Below are positions 26,007-35,314 of a DNA stretch of 64,000 nucleotides, one piece after another. The stretch is from an uncultured Chloroflexota bacterium (GTDB taxonomy: Bacteria; Chloroflexota; UBA11872), in the NCBI GenBank assembly GCA_958296175.1, contig OY282448.1, positions 1,674,472 through 1,738,471 on the forward strand. Direction: 5' to 3'. Made by a program: the position numbers and the translations under genes. Position 1 is the first letter of the stretch, and the number at the start of each line of letters is the position of its first letter. The notes under the pieces are model-generated. The model did not search any database, was not told the origin of the DNA, and saw only the letters and a program-made list of their open reading frames with translations.

Positions 26007-26939
26007 CTAGGTGGGCGGCCGTCGGTGCAGAATCGCCTCCAGCCGCGGATGGATGGCCGCTTTGAATGTGGGCAGGGCGTCGATCATCCAGGCTTGCGTC
26101 AGCGCGAGGTTTTCTGGTGGGTCGTCGATGGCCGCGCCTTCCATGACCATGCCCATGGACGCTGGAACTCTGTTGCCGGGCTGTCCGATCCAGCGCACGT
26201 CGGCGCCTTGCAGCTCGCGGGCAATCTCGGCCTCGTGCGCACGCAACGCCTCGAAGATCGCGCTGTTACGGTTGCGGTCTCCCGTCGAAATCCACAAGTA
26301 CACGCACGCACCGCTCCCCTCGAGACTTGCGTGGTACGTCACGCCGTCGAGCCCCGAGGCGAACGGCTGGTCGCTGCGCGCCAGAGCGTACGAGCGATCC
26401 GTAGCGAAACCGCTGGTCCAGAACGCGTCGATCACCGGCTGGAAGAAGTCGCGGTACTGGCGGCTGCGCGGGTTCAGGCCGTCGTCCACGGGCCGCCGCG
26501 CTGAGGCGTCGGACGGATCGACCTTTACGAGGTCACAGTCGGGCGTCCCGTCCGCGGTCCGTCTGGGGCGGCGGATTTCGATGCCGTAGACCTGCACGCC
26601 CTCGGGCAGCCAGCGCTGGAACCAGGCCAGCGCGTCCAGATGCACGTCGTGAAACCTCGGCGTGACCCAGACGAGGACGCGGGCGTCGTACCAAGCCGCG
26701 TAGGTGAGCAACTGGCCCAGATGGCTGTTGTCGGTCCACTCCAGTTGGTTCTCGATGGCCACCATCACGCCGCGGTCAGTCTCGCGCGCCAGGATGTCGA
26801 GGGAGAAGCAGCCGACCGCCGCTTCCTGCTCGACCAGTTCCAGCTTCAGGTCCAGCGCGCCGCCCAGCTTGTGCAGGTTGCCGGCAAGCCAGGGCGTGAA
26901 GTCTTGGCTCTCGTCGGCCCACACGTCGCGCACGGTCAT
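26007..26939 (-). CDS. DUF4268-type protein with intact PD-(D/E)XK nuclease motif
   Basis: A 310 aa protein with two domains. The N-terminal domain has the PD-(D/E)XK core: Asp48 (FSLDILA) and Glu63-x-Gln65 (VAIENQ), followed by HLGQLLTYAA, the helix typical of this nuclease group. The C-terminal half (about 150-310) is DUF4268-like. ATG 26939 follows AGGAAGG; GTG 26972 in frame could add 11 residues and would extend the conserved N-terminus. Such proteins are thought to be restriction-like nucleases, but their role is not established. The adjacent paralogue at 26985-27998 has lost these residues. Confidence 0.82.
   Translation of the reverse strand: MTVRDVWADESQDFTPWLAGNLHKLGGALDLKLELVEQEAAVGCFSLDILARETDRGVMVAIENQLEWTDNSHLGQLLTYAAWYDARVLVWVTPRFHDVHLDALAWFQRWLPEGVQVYGIEIRRPRRTADGTPDCDLVKVDPSDASARRPVDDGLNPRSRQYRDFFQPVIDAFWTSGFATDRSYALARSDQPFASGLDGVTYHASLEGSGACVYLWISTGDRNRNSAIFEALRAHEAEIARELQGADVRWIGQPGNRVPASMGMVMEGAAIDDPPENLALTQAWMIDALPTFKAAIHPRLEAILHRRPPT
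26045..26480. repeat. Near-identical C-terminal segment shared by the DUF4268 pair (copy 1)
   Basis: This segment and 27077-27512 are a direct repeat with an offset of 1032 bases and only scattered substitutions. It coincides with the C-terminal domain of both genes, whereas their N-terminal parts are diverged; gene conversion or a recent domain copy would explain it. Confidence 0.85.
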
Positions 26940-26984
26940 AGATTCGAGCCTTCCTCGAGGTACGGAGAGCACCGGCCGGCGCGT

Positions 26985-27998
26985 CTACGCCGGCCGCTCG
27001 CCCAACTCCGGTTCTTCGGGCCTGGCGTCCGGCGATGGATCGCCCCACGCCAGCTCGCTGACAGTCGTTTCCAGACGCGGATGGATGACCGCTTTGAATG
27101 TGGGCAGGGCGTCGATCATCCAGGCTTGCGTCAGCGCGAGGTTTTCTGGTGGATCGTCGATGGCCGCGCCTTCCATGACCATGCCCATGGACGCTGGAAC
27201 TCTGTTGCCGGGCTGTCCGGTCCAGCGCACGTCGGCGCCTTGCAGCTCGCGGGCAATCTCGGCCTCGTGCGCGCGCAACGCCTCGAAGACCGCGCTGTTA
27301 CGGTTGCGGTCTCCCGTCGAAACCCACACGTACACCCACGCGCCGCTCCCCTCGAGACTTGCGTGGTACGTCACGCCGTCGGTCCCCGAGGCGAACGGCT
27401 GGTCGCTGCGCGCCAGAGCGTAAGAGCGCTCCCTGGTGAACTCGCGGTCCCACAACTTCTCGATCACCGGCTGGAAGAAGTCGCGGTACTGGCGGCTGCG
27501 CGGGCGCAGGCCGTCGTCGGGCTGGCGCGACCACGCATCGGGAACGACCACCGGAACGAACTCTATAGCCGGGCGCGAGTCGTCGATGCGCAGAGCGCGG
27601 GCTTCGACGCCGAAGATTTGGAGGTCGCAGGGCAGCCAGCGTTGCAGCCAGTCGAGCGCACCGCGATGCTCGCTCCTGATCGAGTCCGCCAGGACGATCA
27701 GCACGCGCGCGCCGCGGCTGGCCGCATAGGTGGAAAGCCGCCCGATGTCGTCGTGGCTGGTCTCGCCCATGGCCGCCGCGATGGCAACGGTCTTGCCGCT
27801 GCGGGTGTCCCTGGCAAGAACGCCGAGGTGGAACCAGCCCTCCGGACCCTCCCGCTCGACCACCTCCAGGTCCATGCGCAAGGCGCTGCCCAGCTGATGC
27901 AGGTTGCGCACCAGCCACAGAGTGAAGTCGCCGGCGCTCGCGGGCCACAGCCTGCGGAGCGTGAGGGTCTCGAGCGTTCCCAGCTGCGGGGGCGGCAT
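26985..27998 (-). CDS. DUF4268 paralogue with a degenerate nuclease site
   Basis: A 337 aa protein from ATG 27998. It aligns along its length with the neighbour at 26007-26939, but the catalytic positions are replaced: Asp becomes Gly59 (FHLGVLA) and Glu-x-Gln becomes Ala74-Ala-Ala76 (VAIAAAM). The HLGQLLTYAA helix reads DIGRLSTYAA. The N-terminal half is diverged while the C-terminal about 140 residues are almost identical to the neighbour, at DNA level too (see the 435-base repeat). It may be a regulatory or decoy partner of the active copy. 45 bases separate the two genes. Confidence 0.8.
   Translation of the reverse strand: MPPPQLGTLETLTLRRLWPASAGDFTLWLVRNLHQLGSALRMDLEVVEREGPEGWFHLGVLARDTRSGKTVAIAAAMGETSHDDIGRLSTYAASRGARVLIVLADSIRSEHRGALDWLQRWLPCDLQIFGVEARALRIDDSRPAIEFVPVVVPDAWSRQPDDGLRPRSRQYRDFFQPVIEKLWDREFTRERSYALARSDQPFASGTDGVTYHASLEGSGAWVYVWVSTGDRNRNSAVFEALRAHEAEIARELQGADVRWTGQPGNRVPASMGMVMEGAAIDDPPENLALTQAWMIDALPTFKAVIHPRLETTVSELAWGDPSPDARPEEPELGERPA
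27077..27512. repeat. Near-identical C-terminal segment shared by the DUF4268 pair (copy 2)
   Basis: The second copy of the repeat at 26045-26480; identity falls away upstream at about the start of the C-terminal domain. Confidence 0.85.
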
Positions 27999-28146
27999 AC
28001 GGCGGCTCCGAGGGTTGCGGCCTCGCGCGGACGCGCGCCAACGTGCGCTGGCCCGCGCGGGTCGGCGGCGGCGAGGTGAGGTGCGCGCAGGGTAGCGCCG
28101 GCGCCCGGGGATTGCCAAAGGGCGCCGAGGTTGGTTGGGCGGGCGT

Positions 28147-28935
28147 TTATGGCAGGTCGACGGGTTCGCTGGCGTCGGGCCAGGCGGTGAGCGCGCGATA
28201 GCGTTCCGCCGCGTCGAGCACGGCGTAGTTGCGGCGGCGGCGCGTGCTGGCGTCGATTGTGTCCCCGTCGGGGCGGACGCTTTGCGTCCAGTAGGCGGCG
28301 GCGGCCTGCCCATAGCTGCGCAGCGTGCGCGTCAGCCGCTGGTGGTATTCCTGAGCCGCGGGCGGGACGTCCAAGGCGCGCAGGTTCTGCTCGGCCTCGC
28401 GGGCAAGGTCGGCCAGGGTCCCAAGCACCGCCTGCCGGCGTTCGGCGCTGACGGCCGCGGCGGCGTAGGCCGCGTTGATGGAACTGACGAAGGCCACGCC
28501 GCTCTCGAATTGGGACAGCACGCGGTGGATGCCTTGCAGATAGGCGCGCACGCGCAGGTTGCCGCTGCCGGGCCGCGGTTCGGCGCTCTGCGCGGGGCGG
28601 CCTTCGCTGGGAAGGCTGGCCAGCAGCTCAGGGGATGGCCGCGGGGCGGGTTCCACGCCCAGCGAGCGCACGGCGCGCGCCACGGCGCTTCGGTCGACCA
28701 CCGCGCCGCTCGGTGTTACGTCTGGCATGGCAAAGGGCGCCGCCGCGTCGCGACGCGGCGGCTCGCTTGTCGGCGTCGGCGGTGCGCCGCCGGGCCGCCC
28801 GGCGCCGGGTGCGCCGGCCACCAGTGCCAGACTCAGCGCCGCGGCCGCAGCCAGCCCCAGCAGCGCCGCGGCGGCCCAGACGCGCCGGAACGGCGGCGCG
28901 CGCAGCAGTCGGCCTCGCACCAGTCGGCCTCGCAC
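28147..28935 (-). CDS. Single-pass membrane protein of unknown function, 262 aa
   Basis: An Arg-rich start is followed by one transmembrane segment (residues about 20-42, AAALLGLAAAAALSLALVAG), a Pro-rich linker and a mostly helical outer part (about 125-240; VRAYLQGIHRVLSQFESG, then LADLAREAEQNLRALD). The helical repeats could form a bundle. The start at 28935 (GTG) lies in a 15-base direct repeat (CAGTCGGCCTCGCAC twice), so it is uncertain by a few codons. I do not recognise the family. The 28936-29069 gap holds nothing I can identify. Confidence 0.6.
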   Translation of the reverse strand: MRGRLVRGRLLRAPPFRRVWAAAALLGLAAAAALSLALVAGAPGAGRPGGAPPTPTSEPPRRDAAAPFAMPDVTPSGAVVDRSAVARAVRSLGVEPAPRPSPELLASLPSEGRPAQSAEPRPGSGNLRVRAYLQGIHRVLSQFESGVAFVSSINAAYAAAAVSAERRQAVLGTLADLAREAEQNLRALDVPPAAQEYHQRLTRTLRSYGQAAAAYWTQSVRPDGDTIDASTRRRRNYAVLDAAERYRALTAWPDASEPVDLP

Positions 28936-29069
28936 TAGGCGCCGCAGACGCCGACCGCCGCGCTTCCCCGCGGCGCGCCGTCACGCCCCCGTCCGCCGGC
29001 AAAATGCCCGCCCCAGAGCGAGCGCGGGGCCGGCGGTTGGCCAAGACGCCGGGCGTGCACGGGCGGCGC

Positions 29070-30020
29070 TCAGGCGCCGGCGGCCGCCGCCGTGGGCGCC
29101 GCCGCGCCGCTCTGCAGCCGCACCAGGTACTTCTCGGCCTCCATGGCGGCCTGACAGCCCTCGCCGGCCGCCGTGATGGCCTGGCGGAAGTAGTGATCCT
29201 GGGCCTCGCCCGCCACGAACACGCCCGGCGCGCTGGTGTGCATGGTGCGGTCGGACACCACGTACCCGTCCGCGTCCAGGTCCAGCGTGCCCCGGAACAG
29301 CTCGGTGTTGGGGTCGTGGCCGATGAACACGAACAAGCCGTCGACCGCAACGTCCGACTCCGCGCCGGTGTCGACGTTCCGCAGGCGCAGCCCGCGCACC
29401 ACGTCGTCGCCCTCCACGTGCGTGACCACGGTGTCCCACAGGAACTCGATCGTGGGCGACGCGAAGGCGCGGTCGCGCAGGTAGGGGCCGGCGCGCAGTT
29501 CGCCGCGCCGGTGGATGATGGTGACTTTCGAGGCGAACCGGGTCAGGAACAGTCCTTCCTGCAAGGCACTGTCGCCCCCGCCCACCACGGCCACCTCCTG
29601 CCCGCGGAAGAACGCCCCGTCGCAGGTGGCGCAGACGGACACGCCCCGCCCCCAGAACTCCTGCTCGCCGGGCACCCCCAGCAGCCGCGGGCTGGCGCCC
29701 GTGGCCACGATCAGCGCCCGCGCGCGGTATTCGTCGGCGCGGCCCCGCAGCGTGAAGGGCGAGGCGTCGACCGCCGCCTCGACGATCTGATCGGTCACGA
29801 CCTGCGCGCCGAAGCGCTCCGCCTGCCCCCGCATGCGCATGGTGAGTTCCGGCCCGCTAATCTCGTCGAAGCCGGGGTAATTCTCCACGTCGTTCGTGGT
29901 TGCGATCTGGCCGCCGAAGGCGTCGCCCGTCAGCACCAGCGTGGACAGATTGGCGCGCGCCGCGTAGATCGCCGCCGTCAGCCCCGCCGGACCCGACCCC
30001 AGAATTGCAACGTCGTGCAC
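29070..30020 (-). CDS. trxB: Thioredoxin reductase
   Basis: A 316 aa FAD/NADPH flavoprotein that reduces thioredoxin. It has the FAD motif ([18 protein letters not shown]), the redox-active CATC at about residue 134 ([10 protein letters not shown]), the NADPH motif ([15 protein letters not shown]) and the second FAD contact near the end ([10 protein letters not shown], where relatives have GD). GTG 30020 is chosen because GGGAGGA lies 7 bases upstream and the protein then begins HDVAILG; the long ORF upstream to 30881 overlaps the divergent lipoprotein gene and is not coding. Confidence 0.95.
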   Translation of the reverse strand: MHDVAILGSGPAGLTAAIYAARANLSTLVLTGDAFGGQIATTNDVENYPGFDEISGPELTMRMRGQAERFGAQVVTDQIVEAAVDASPFTLRGRADEYRARALIVATGASPRLLGVPGEQEFWGRGVSVCATCDGAFFRGQEVAVVGGGDSALQEGLFLTRFASKVTIIHRRGELRAGPYLRDRAFASPTIEFLWDTVVTHVEGDDVVRGLRLRNVDTGAESDVAVDGLFVFIGHDPNTELFRGTLDLDADGYVVSDRTMHTSAPGVFVAGEAQDHYFRQAITAAGEGCQAAMEAEKYLVRLQSGAAAPTAAAAGA

Positions 30021-30171
30021 CGAACATCCTCCCTGCCGCCTGGATGGACAACCGCGGACCGCACTCCAATCGTATGGTGGCATGTCCAGCCGTGCAGCAT
30101 CCATCGGAAACCTTGCGCATGACGTCGGACGGCGGCGCCGCGCCCGCGGCATACGTTTCCTTCGTGAGCCG

Positions 30172-31644
30172 TTGAAACTCGACGTACTCGCCGCGCCCGC
30201 GCGCCTGCGGCAGACGTGCAGCCGCCGCCAGGCGCTGACGCTGGCGCCGGCGGCTGGCGCCGCCGTGCTGCTGGCCGCGTGCGGCGCTCCCACGCTGGTC
30301 GAGCGCGTGGTGGTGGTGCCGCGCGTGGTGGAGCGCGAGGTCGTGGTGGAGCGGCCGATCGTCATCGAACGCACGGTCGTGGTGGAGCGCGCGCCGCCCG
30401 CGCCTACCCCGCCGCCGCCCGCGCCCACCCCGCCGCCGCCCGCGCCCACCCCGCCGCCGCCCGTGCCTACCCCGCCGCTGCCTGTTCCGCCGACGGCCGT
30501 CCCGCCGCCGGCCCCTCCCCCGGCCGCCGCCCGTCCGGAGCCTTCGCCTCGACCAACGCCCACGCGCCTGCGCCTGGCGCTCGCCCGCTCGATCCTCGGC
30601 GCCCAGCCCCCCAACCTGCGGCTGACCGACGCAAGCGTCCAGCTCGTGCCCGAGGCGCTGGACCCGCGCACGGACCTGCTGCTGGCGCGCGCCGCGGCCG
30701 GGGAAGCGCCCGACCTGCTGGCGGGCCTGCCGGGACCCCAACTCACGCGGCTGCACGCCGCAGACGCGCTGGCGCCGCTGGACGCGGGCCTGCCCCAAGA
30801 CCACGACCTCGCGGAGGCCATGCTGGCGCTGGGGCGCCGCGGCGGGCGTCTGGTCGGGATGCCCCTGCGCGGATACCCCACCTATCTGCTCGCCAACCCG
30901 CAGCGCATGCAGCAGGCGGGCGTGGCCGATCCCGGCGCAACGTTCCCCGACCTTGCCGAGGCGGCCAGCCGCATGACGGACCCCGACACATTTGCCTACG
31001 GGTTTGGCGTCGTCGCAGGCCTGTCCGAACTGGAAACCGCGGCGCGTTCGGCCGGCGAGTTCCCATCCCACCCCGCCGCGCTGGACGCCTGGCAGTGGTA
31101 CGTCGATCTGTGGCAGACCGCGCGCGTGTCCCCGCCGCCTGCCGCCTGGGACGGCCAGGGCAACCCCGGCCGCGCCATCGTGAACGGGCGTGTGGGCATG
31201 GCGCTGGTACACGCGCGCGCCTTGCGCCCGCTCGCAGCGCTGAGGCCGCCCGAGCGCGCCGCCTGGGATCTGCGGCCGCTGCCGGCCTGGCCAGACGCGG
31301 AGCGGCGGCAGGTCCCCATGGCCGCCGCGTTCGTCGCCGCCCGCCAGGACGCCGACCCCGCCGCGGCCGCCGTGGCCGCCGCGCTGGCCGGCCCCGCCGA
31401 CCTGCTGGCCGACAGCCTGGCCGTCCCCGCCTGGACGCCCGCCCTGGCCGCAACCGCGCGCCGCCTCGGCGTCGACCCCGCCCCCCTGGTCGAAAGCCGG
31501 CCCGCCTGGGTGCGCCCCCTGGTCGAAACCTCGCGCTGGCTGAACGCCGCCCCGCTCCTGCACGCCGCCGTCCAAGCCACCATCACCCGCGGCCACCCAA
31601 TCCCACAAGCCGCCAGCTCCCTAACCCCACCCCTCCAAAGCTGA
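30172..31644 (+). CDS. Extracellular solute-binding lipoprotein with a Pro-rich linker
   Basis: A Tat-like lipoprotein: [21 protein letters not shown] ends in the lipobox Cys, about residue 37 if TTG 30172 is the start (start uncertain; the frame is open from 30082). A valine/glutamate stretch ([16 protein letters not shown]) and a repetitive PTPPPPA linker follow, then a sugar-binding-like fold with [13 protein letters not shown] and a Trp-rich centre. The large linker is common in Chloroflexota lipoproteins. No permease is adjacent. The gene diverges from trxB. Confidence 0.78.
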   Translation: MKLDVLAAPARLRQTCSRRQALTLAPAAGAAVLLAACGAPTLVERVVVVPRVVEREVVVERPIVIERTVVVERAPPAPTPPPPAPTPPPPAPTPPPPVPTPPLPVPPTAVPPPAPPPAAARPEPSPRPTPTRLRLALARSILGAQPPNLRLTDASVQLVPEALDPRTDLLLARAAAGEAPDLLAGLPGPQLTRLHAADALAPLDAGLPQDHDLAEAMLALGRRGGRLVGMPLRGYPTYLLANPQRMQQAGVADPGATFPDLAEAASRMTDPDTFAYGFGVVAGLSELETAARSAGEFPSHPAALDAWQWYVDLWQTARVSPPPAAWDGQGNPGRAIVNGRVGMALVHARALRPLAALRPPERAAWDLRPLPAWPDAERRQVPMAAAFVAARQDADPAAAAVAAALAGPADLLADSLAVPAWTPALAATARRLGVDPAPLVESRPAWVRPLVETSRWLNAAPLLHAAVQATITRGHPIPQAASSLTPPLQS

Positions 31645-31679
31645 CCACCCCCCGCCCCAAGCCAACCACCCCCCGCCCA

Positions 31680-31870
31680 AATCCCCTTCGCCATCTTTCC
31701 CCTCTCCCTGGAGGGAGAGGGTTAGGGTGAGGGGGGATCCCTGGGGATGAGTCGCACCGCCGCCCCCCGCCCCCCGCCCAAATCCCTTCGCCATCTTTCC
31801 CCTCTCCCTGGAGGGAGAGGGTTAGGGTGAGGGGGGATCCCTGGGGATGAATCGCACCGCCGCCCCCCAC
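31680..31870. repeat. Tandem 100-base duplication of the CCCTCTCC/GGGAGAGGG element
   Basis: Two copies, exactly 100 bases apart (CCTCTCCCTGGAGGGAGAGG at 31701 and 31801), extend through TTAGGGTGAGGG and GGATCCCTGGGGATGA. It is the same hairpin family as at 11.4, 15.8 and 47.1 kb. The rest of the 31645-32052 gap carries a perfect TTGACA at 31998-32003 without a good -10 and no gene I can support. Confidence 0.8.
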
Positions 31871-32052
31871 ACACCGCCAGAGGCAGTTGAATCCCCATCC
31901 CGCCCCACGCCCCCGCCACCCCCGTCCCCGCAACCCCACGAAGCGCCGCGGCGCGCCGAAGAGCCGCAACCCGCAGCTTGCCGACGAACCATCCCATTTG
32001 ACAGGCTCGCCTGGGGGTACCCATCCGTGGTGCCGAGCAAAGAACCATCGAG

Positions 32053-34794
32053 GTGAGCGGGGAGGACGCAGCCCTGACGGACGACGAGCGCACGCCGGGC
32101 TACCTTCGCCGCCACTGGGCAAAAGCCGACCGGCAAGACAAGCGGCGCATACACCTCCTCGAACACCACCTGGCCGACGTCGCCGCCTGCGTCGAAGCCC
32201 TGCTTGCTCTCCCAATCGTCAGCCAGCGCCTCGCGCGCACCGCCCATCGCAACGACCTCGACAAGGCAACCGCGGCGCGGCTGGCCGTCATGGCCGCCCT
32301 GCACGATATCGGCAAGGCCAACGTCGGGTTCCAAACCAACATCTGGCGCCAGGAAGATCTGCCGAGCCGACGCAGGCCAAGCCAGGACCGATGGGTAGGC
32401 CACGATGCGGTATTGGCGCCCGTGCTGAACGGCGGCGACCGTCAGACCTGTCAGTGGTTCTTCGACGAGCTTGGCTGGTGCGACGATATGGCCTGCTGGG
32501 ACGACAACGGCGGCCAGACCGCCAGCGCCCTGTTCACCGCCGCCCTCTCGCACCACGGCCGCCCGCTGGACCTATACGGCTCCACGCCGCCCAACCCGCG
32601 CCTCTGGCGCAGCTTTGGGAACCTAGACCCGCGCCGCTGCGTCCAGAGTATCGGCCGACAGGTCAGAGACTGGTTCCCAAACGCCTTCGCCGCAGACGCG
32701 CCGCCGCTGCCCGCCGCGCCCGCCTTCCAGCACCTGTTCCTGGGGCTGGTCACGCTTGCCGACTGGATCGGTTCGGACGAACGCCAGTTCCCGTTCGTGG
32801 ACGAACCTCGCGGCGGCTACATCCGCACCGCGCGCCGGCAGGCCAGACGCGCGCTCCAGACCATCGGCCTCGACGTTGCCAACCAGCGCCGCGCGTTTTC
32901 CGGCGCCCCTCGGTTCGCCGACCTGTTCGACATCCACGGCTCGCCCCCGCCCAACGCGATCCAGAAACAGGCCGCCTGGAATACCCCGCTGGACGAGCCG
33001 GTCGTCGTCATCGAATCCGAGACCGGCTCCGGCAAGACCGAGGCCGCCCTCTGGCGCTTCGCGCGCATGTACGAGCAGGGACTGGTGGACGGCCTCTACT
33101 TCGCCCTGCCCACGCGCGCCGCCGCCAGCCAGATGCACCAGCGCGTGCAAGGGTTCGCCGCCCGCATGTTCCCCGCCCAGCACCAGCCCGCGCCAGTGCT
33201 GGCCGTGCCGGGCTACGTGCGCGCCGGCGACGTCAGCGGCAGGCATCTGCCCGGCTTCGACGTGTGGTGGGACGACGACCCCGACCCCGCAGCGAGAGGC
33301 CGCCGCTGGGCCGCCGAAAGCGCCAAGCGGTTCCTGGCCGCCCAGATCGCCGTCGGCACGGTCGACCAGGCGATGCTGGCCGCGCTGCAAGTGAAACACG
33401 CCCACCTGCGCGCCGCCTGCCTGGCGCGCAATCTGCTCGTCGTCGACGAAGTGCACGCCTCCGACCCCTACATGCGCGTGATCCTGGAAGCGCTGCTGAA
33501 CGCCCAGGTCGGCGCCGGCGGCTTCGCGCTGCTGATGTCCGCCACGCTCGGCTCCGCCGCCCGCCGCCGCTGGCTGTTGCGGCCCCGGCGCGAAAGCCAG
33601 GCGCCAACCCTCTCGCTTGCGGAGGCCGTCGCAACCGCCTATCCCGCGGTCAGCATCCAGGGCGCCGACGCTGAGACCGTCGCAGGAGCGGGCGAGAACG
33701 ACCGCAACAGGCGCGTTTGCATCGAAGCTCGGCCCACCATGCACGCGTTCGACGACGCCGCGGAACTCGCGCTCCGCGCCGCCCGCCGCGGAGCCAAAGT
33801 CCTGGTCGTCCGCAACACCGTCGGCCACGCCGTCCAAACGCAGCAAGCCGTCGAAGCCGCTGCCGCTGGCGGCGGCCAGCGCCTGCTGTTCGCGCTCGAC
33901 GGCGCCCCCACGCTGCACACCAGCCGCTTCGCGGCCGACGACCGCCGCCGGCTGGACGCCGCGGTCGAGCGGCAGCTTGGAAAGCAGCGCCCGCCCGGCG
34001 GCCGCGTCGTGGTCGGCACCCAGACCCTGGAACAGTCCCTGGACATCGACGCCGATCTGCTGATCACCGACCTCTGCCCGCTGGACGTCTTGCTGCAGCG
34101 CATTGGCCGCCTGCATCGGCACGACCGCCGCGACCGGCCCGACGTCTGCCGGGAACCGACGTGCGTCGTGCTCCTGCCGCCGCACGACGACCTGACCCCG
34201 CTGCTGGCAAAGCAGCGGCGCGGCGCCAGCCGCAACGGACTCGGCGGAACCGTCTATCCCGACCTGCGGATTCTGGAGCTGACCCGGCGGCTGGTGGTCG
34301 ACCACGCGAACAGCGGCCAGCCCTGGCGCATTCCAGCGATGAACCGCGAACTCGTCGAACGAGCCACCCACCCGGACGAACTGAAGACCCTGGTCGAAGA
34401 AATGCAAGACGCCGACGAAGCCTGGACGACGCACGACCTCGACGTCGACGGCGCGCGGATCTCCGACAACCAGTTCGCGAAAGGCGCTGTGGTTCAGCGC
34501 TGCCGGTCGTTTCTCGACCCGGACGTTCGGTTCGCGAACGTCGAGCAGCAGATCAGGACCCGCCTGGGCGGCGAAGGCGTAGAGCTGGAGTTCGATCCCC
34601 CGTCCCCCGGCCCGTTCGCAGCCAGCCCGCCGATCCCCAAGCTGGCGCTCCCCGACTACATGTGCCGCGGCCTGGACGCCGATTTCGAACACCCCGTAGA
34701 GCCGCAGCGCACCGAGGACGGTGAGGACGGTTTCGAGTTCACCCTAGGAACCGCCCGCTTCGTCTACGACCGCCTAGGCCTGCGCCGCCCCTGA
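32053..34794 (+). CDS. cas3: CRISPR-associated nuclease-helicase Cas3 (type I-E)
   Basis: A 913 aa protein joining an HD nuclease to an SF2 helicase; it unwinds and degrades DNA that Cascade has opened. The HD domain (about 30-240) has HLLEHHLADV, the HD pair in ALHDIGKAN, GHDAV and LSHHGRP. The helicase has Walker A ETGSGKTEA (about 323), DEVH (LLVVDEVHASD, about 465), SAT (LLMSATLG) and the motif VI QRIGRLHRH (about 681). The GTG at 32053 gives the usual start; the ribosome site is weak. It is separated from cas8e by 550 bases containing a CRISPR-like unit. Confidence 0.96.
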   Translation: MSGEDAALTDDERTPGYLRRHWAKADRQDKRRIHLLEHHLADVAACVEALLALPIVSQRLARTAHRNDLDKATAARLAVMAALHDIGKANVGFQTNIWRQEDLPSRRRPSQDRWVGHDAVLAPVLNGGDRQTCQWFFDELGWCDDMACWDDNGGQTASALFTAALSHHGRPLDLYGSTPPNPRLWRSFGNLDPRRCVQSIGRQVRDWFPNAFAADAPPLPAAPAFQHLFLGLVTLADWIGSDERQFPFVDEPRGGYIRTARRQARRALQTIGLDVANQRRAFSGAPRFADLFDIHGSPPPNAIQKQAAWNTPLDEPVVVIESETGSGKTEAALWRFARMYEQGLVDGLYFALPTRAAASQMHQRVQGFAARMFPAQHQPAPVLAVPGYVRAGDVSGRHLPGFDVWWDDDPDPAARGRRWAAESAKRFLAAQIAVGTVDQAMLAALQVKHAHLRAACLARNLLVVDEVHASDPYMRVILEALLNAQVGAGGFALLMSATLGSAARRRWLLRPRRESQAPTLSLAEAVATAYPAVSIQGADAETVAGAGENDRNRRVCIEARPTMHAFDDAAELALRAARRGAKVLVVRNTVGHAVQTQQAVEAAAAGGGQRLLFALDGAPTLHTSRFAADDRRRLDAAVERQLGKQRPPGGRVVVGTQTLEQSLDIDADLLITDLCPLDVLLQRIGRLHRHDRRDRPDVCREPTCVVLLPPHDDLTPLLAKQRRGASRNGLGGTVYPDLRILELTRRLVVDHANSGQPWRIPAMNRELVERATHPDELKTLVEEMQDADEAWTTHDLDVDGARISDNQFAKGAVVQRCRSFLDPDVRFANVEQQIRTRLGGEGVELEFDPPSPGPFAASPPIPKLALPDYMCRGLDADFEHPVEPQRTEDGEDGFEFTLGTARFVYDRLGLRRP

Positions 34795-34883
34795 GCAGCC
34801 TCTCCCGTCTCTCGGCGAGCTTGGTCAGGTGTTTCCGAAGGGGGGCGGGGACATGGCGGAACCGCCCGCCCCCGCCCCTCCGT

Positions 34884-34907
34884 CGTTCCCGCAAATGCGG
34901 GAATCCG
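34884..34907. repeat. REP-like hairpin, perfect copy
   Basis: TTCCCGC, loop AAAT, GCGGGAA (34886-34903), with the flanks CG and TCCG. It is a copy of the element at 179-202. It directly abuts the left end of the solitary CRISPR unit. Confidence 0.65.
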
Positions 34908-34908
34908 T

Positions 34909-34997
34909 CTCTGTCCCCGCACGCTGCGGGGGAACCTGTTGTAAGGAGGCGAGCATCGCAAAACACGACGGTCTATCCCCACAGCCGTGAGGGTGCC
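34909..34997 (-). CRISPR. Solitary degenerate type I-E unit (crRNA-like guide candidate)
   Basis: Read on the minus strand: repeat 34997-34970, a 33-base spacer 34969-34937, repeat 34936-34909, the same 28/33 geometry as the I-E array. The upstream repeat keeps the 3' handle exactly (GTGGGGATAGACC), and its stem has changed in step (CCTCAC pairing with GTGGGG, one G-U). The downstream repeat keeps the 5' half exactly (GGTTCCCCCGC...GCGGGG) with a 5-base loop, while its 3' tail has drifted (ACAGAG). The parts conserved are therefore those that would be present in a Cas6e-processed crRNA. In known CreA/CreR RNAs, degenerate units beside cas genes guide Cascade to repress a promoter. Confidence 0.75.
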
Positions 34998-35066
34998 GGA
35001 CGACGCTCTTGACGGCCAAAGGCGTTTTAGCACATGATTGCCTCCAGCGTCTCGCAACTCTTGCTT

Positions 35067-35080
35067 TGCTATGCTAGCAT
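35067..35080. promoter_or_regulatory. Extended -10 over a 10-base palindrome between the guide unit and cas8e
   Basis: TGC followed by TATGCT (35070-35075) is an extended -10 on the plus strand. ATGCTAGCAT (35071-35080) is a perfect palindrome, so TAGCAT can serve as a -10 on the minus strand, leading into the solitary CRISPR unit. This would make a divergent promoter pair or an operator. No -35 is clear, so it is a candidate only. Other bases in 34998-35344 contain only weak short frames. Confidence 0.35.
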
Positions 35081-35314
35081 TCACTCGTGCAGTAGAACTG
35101 CTCTGCACTCCACCTGGAGAAATCGACACCGTGCATCACGAACCGCAAATGACCTGTGTGAGCGTCCGAACCTCCCGAGGGTCCACGATCGACGCACGTT
35201 TCCTCGAGTGTCCCGCCTGGCTTGCATTCCGCACGCCAGACGTGTCGGGCGTGGTTATGGTCGCTCCAACGGCGCTCATGACGACCGCGCCGTTGGCGTC
35301 ACCGCAGGACAGCC

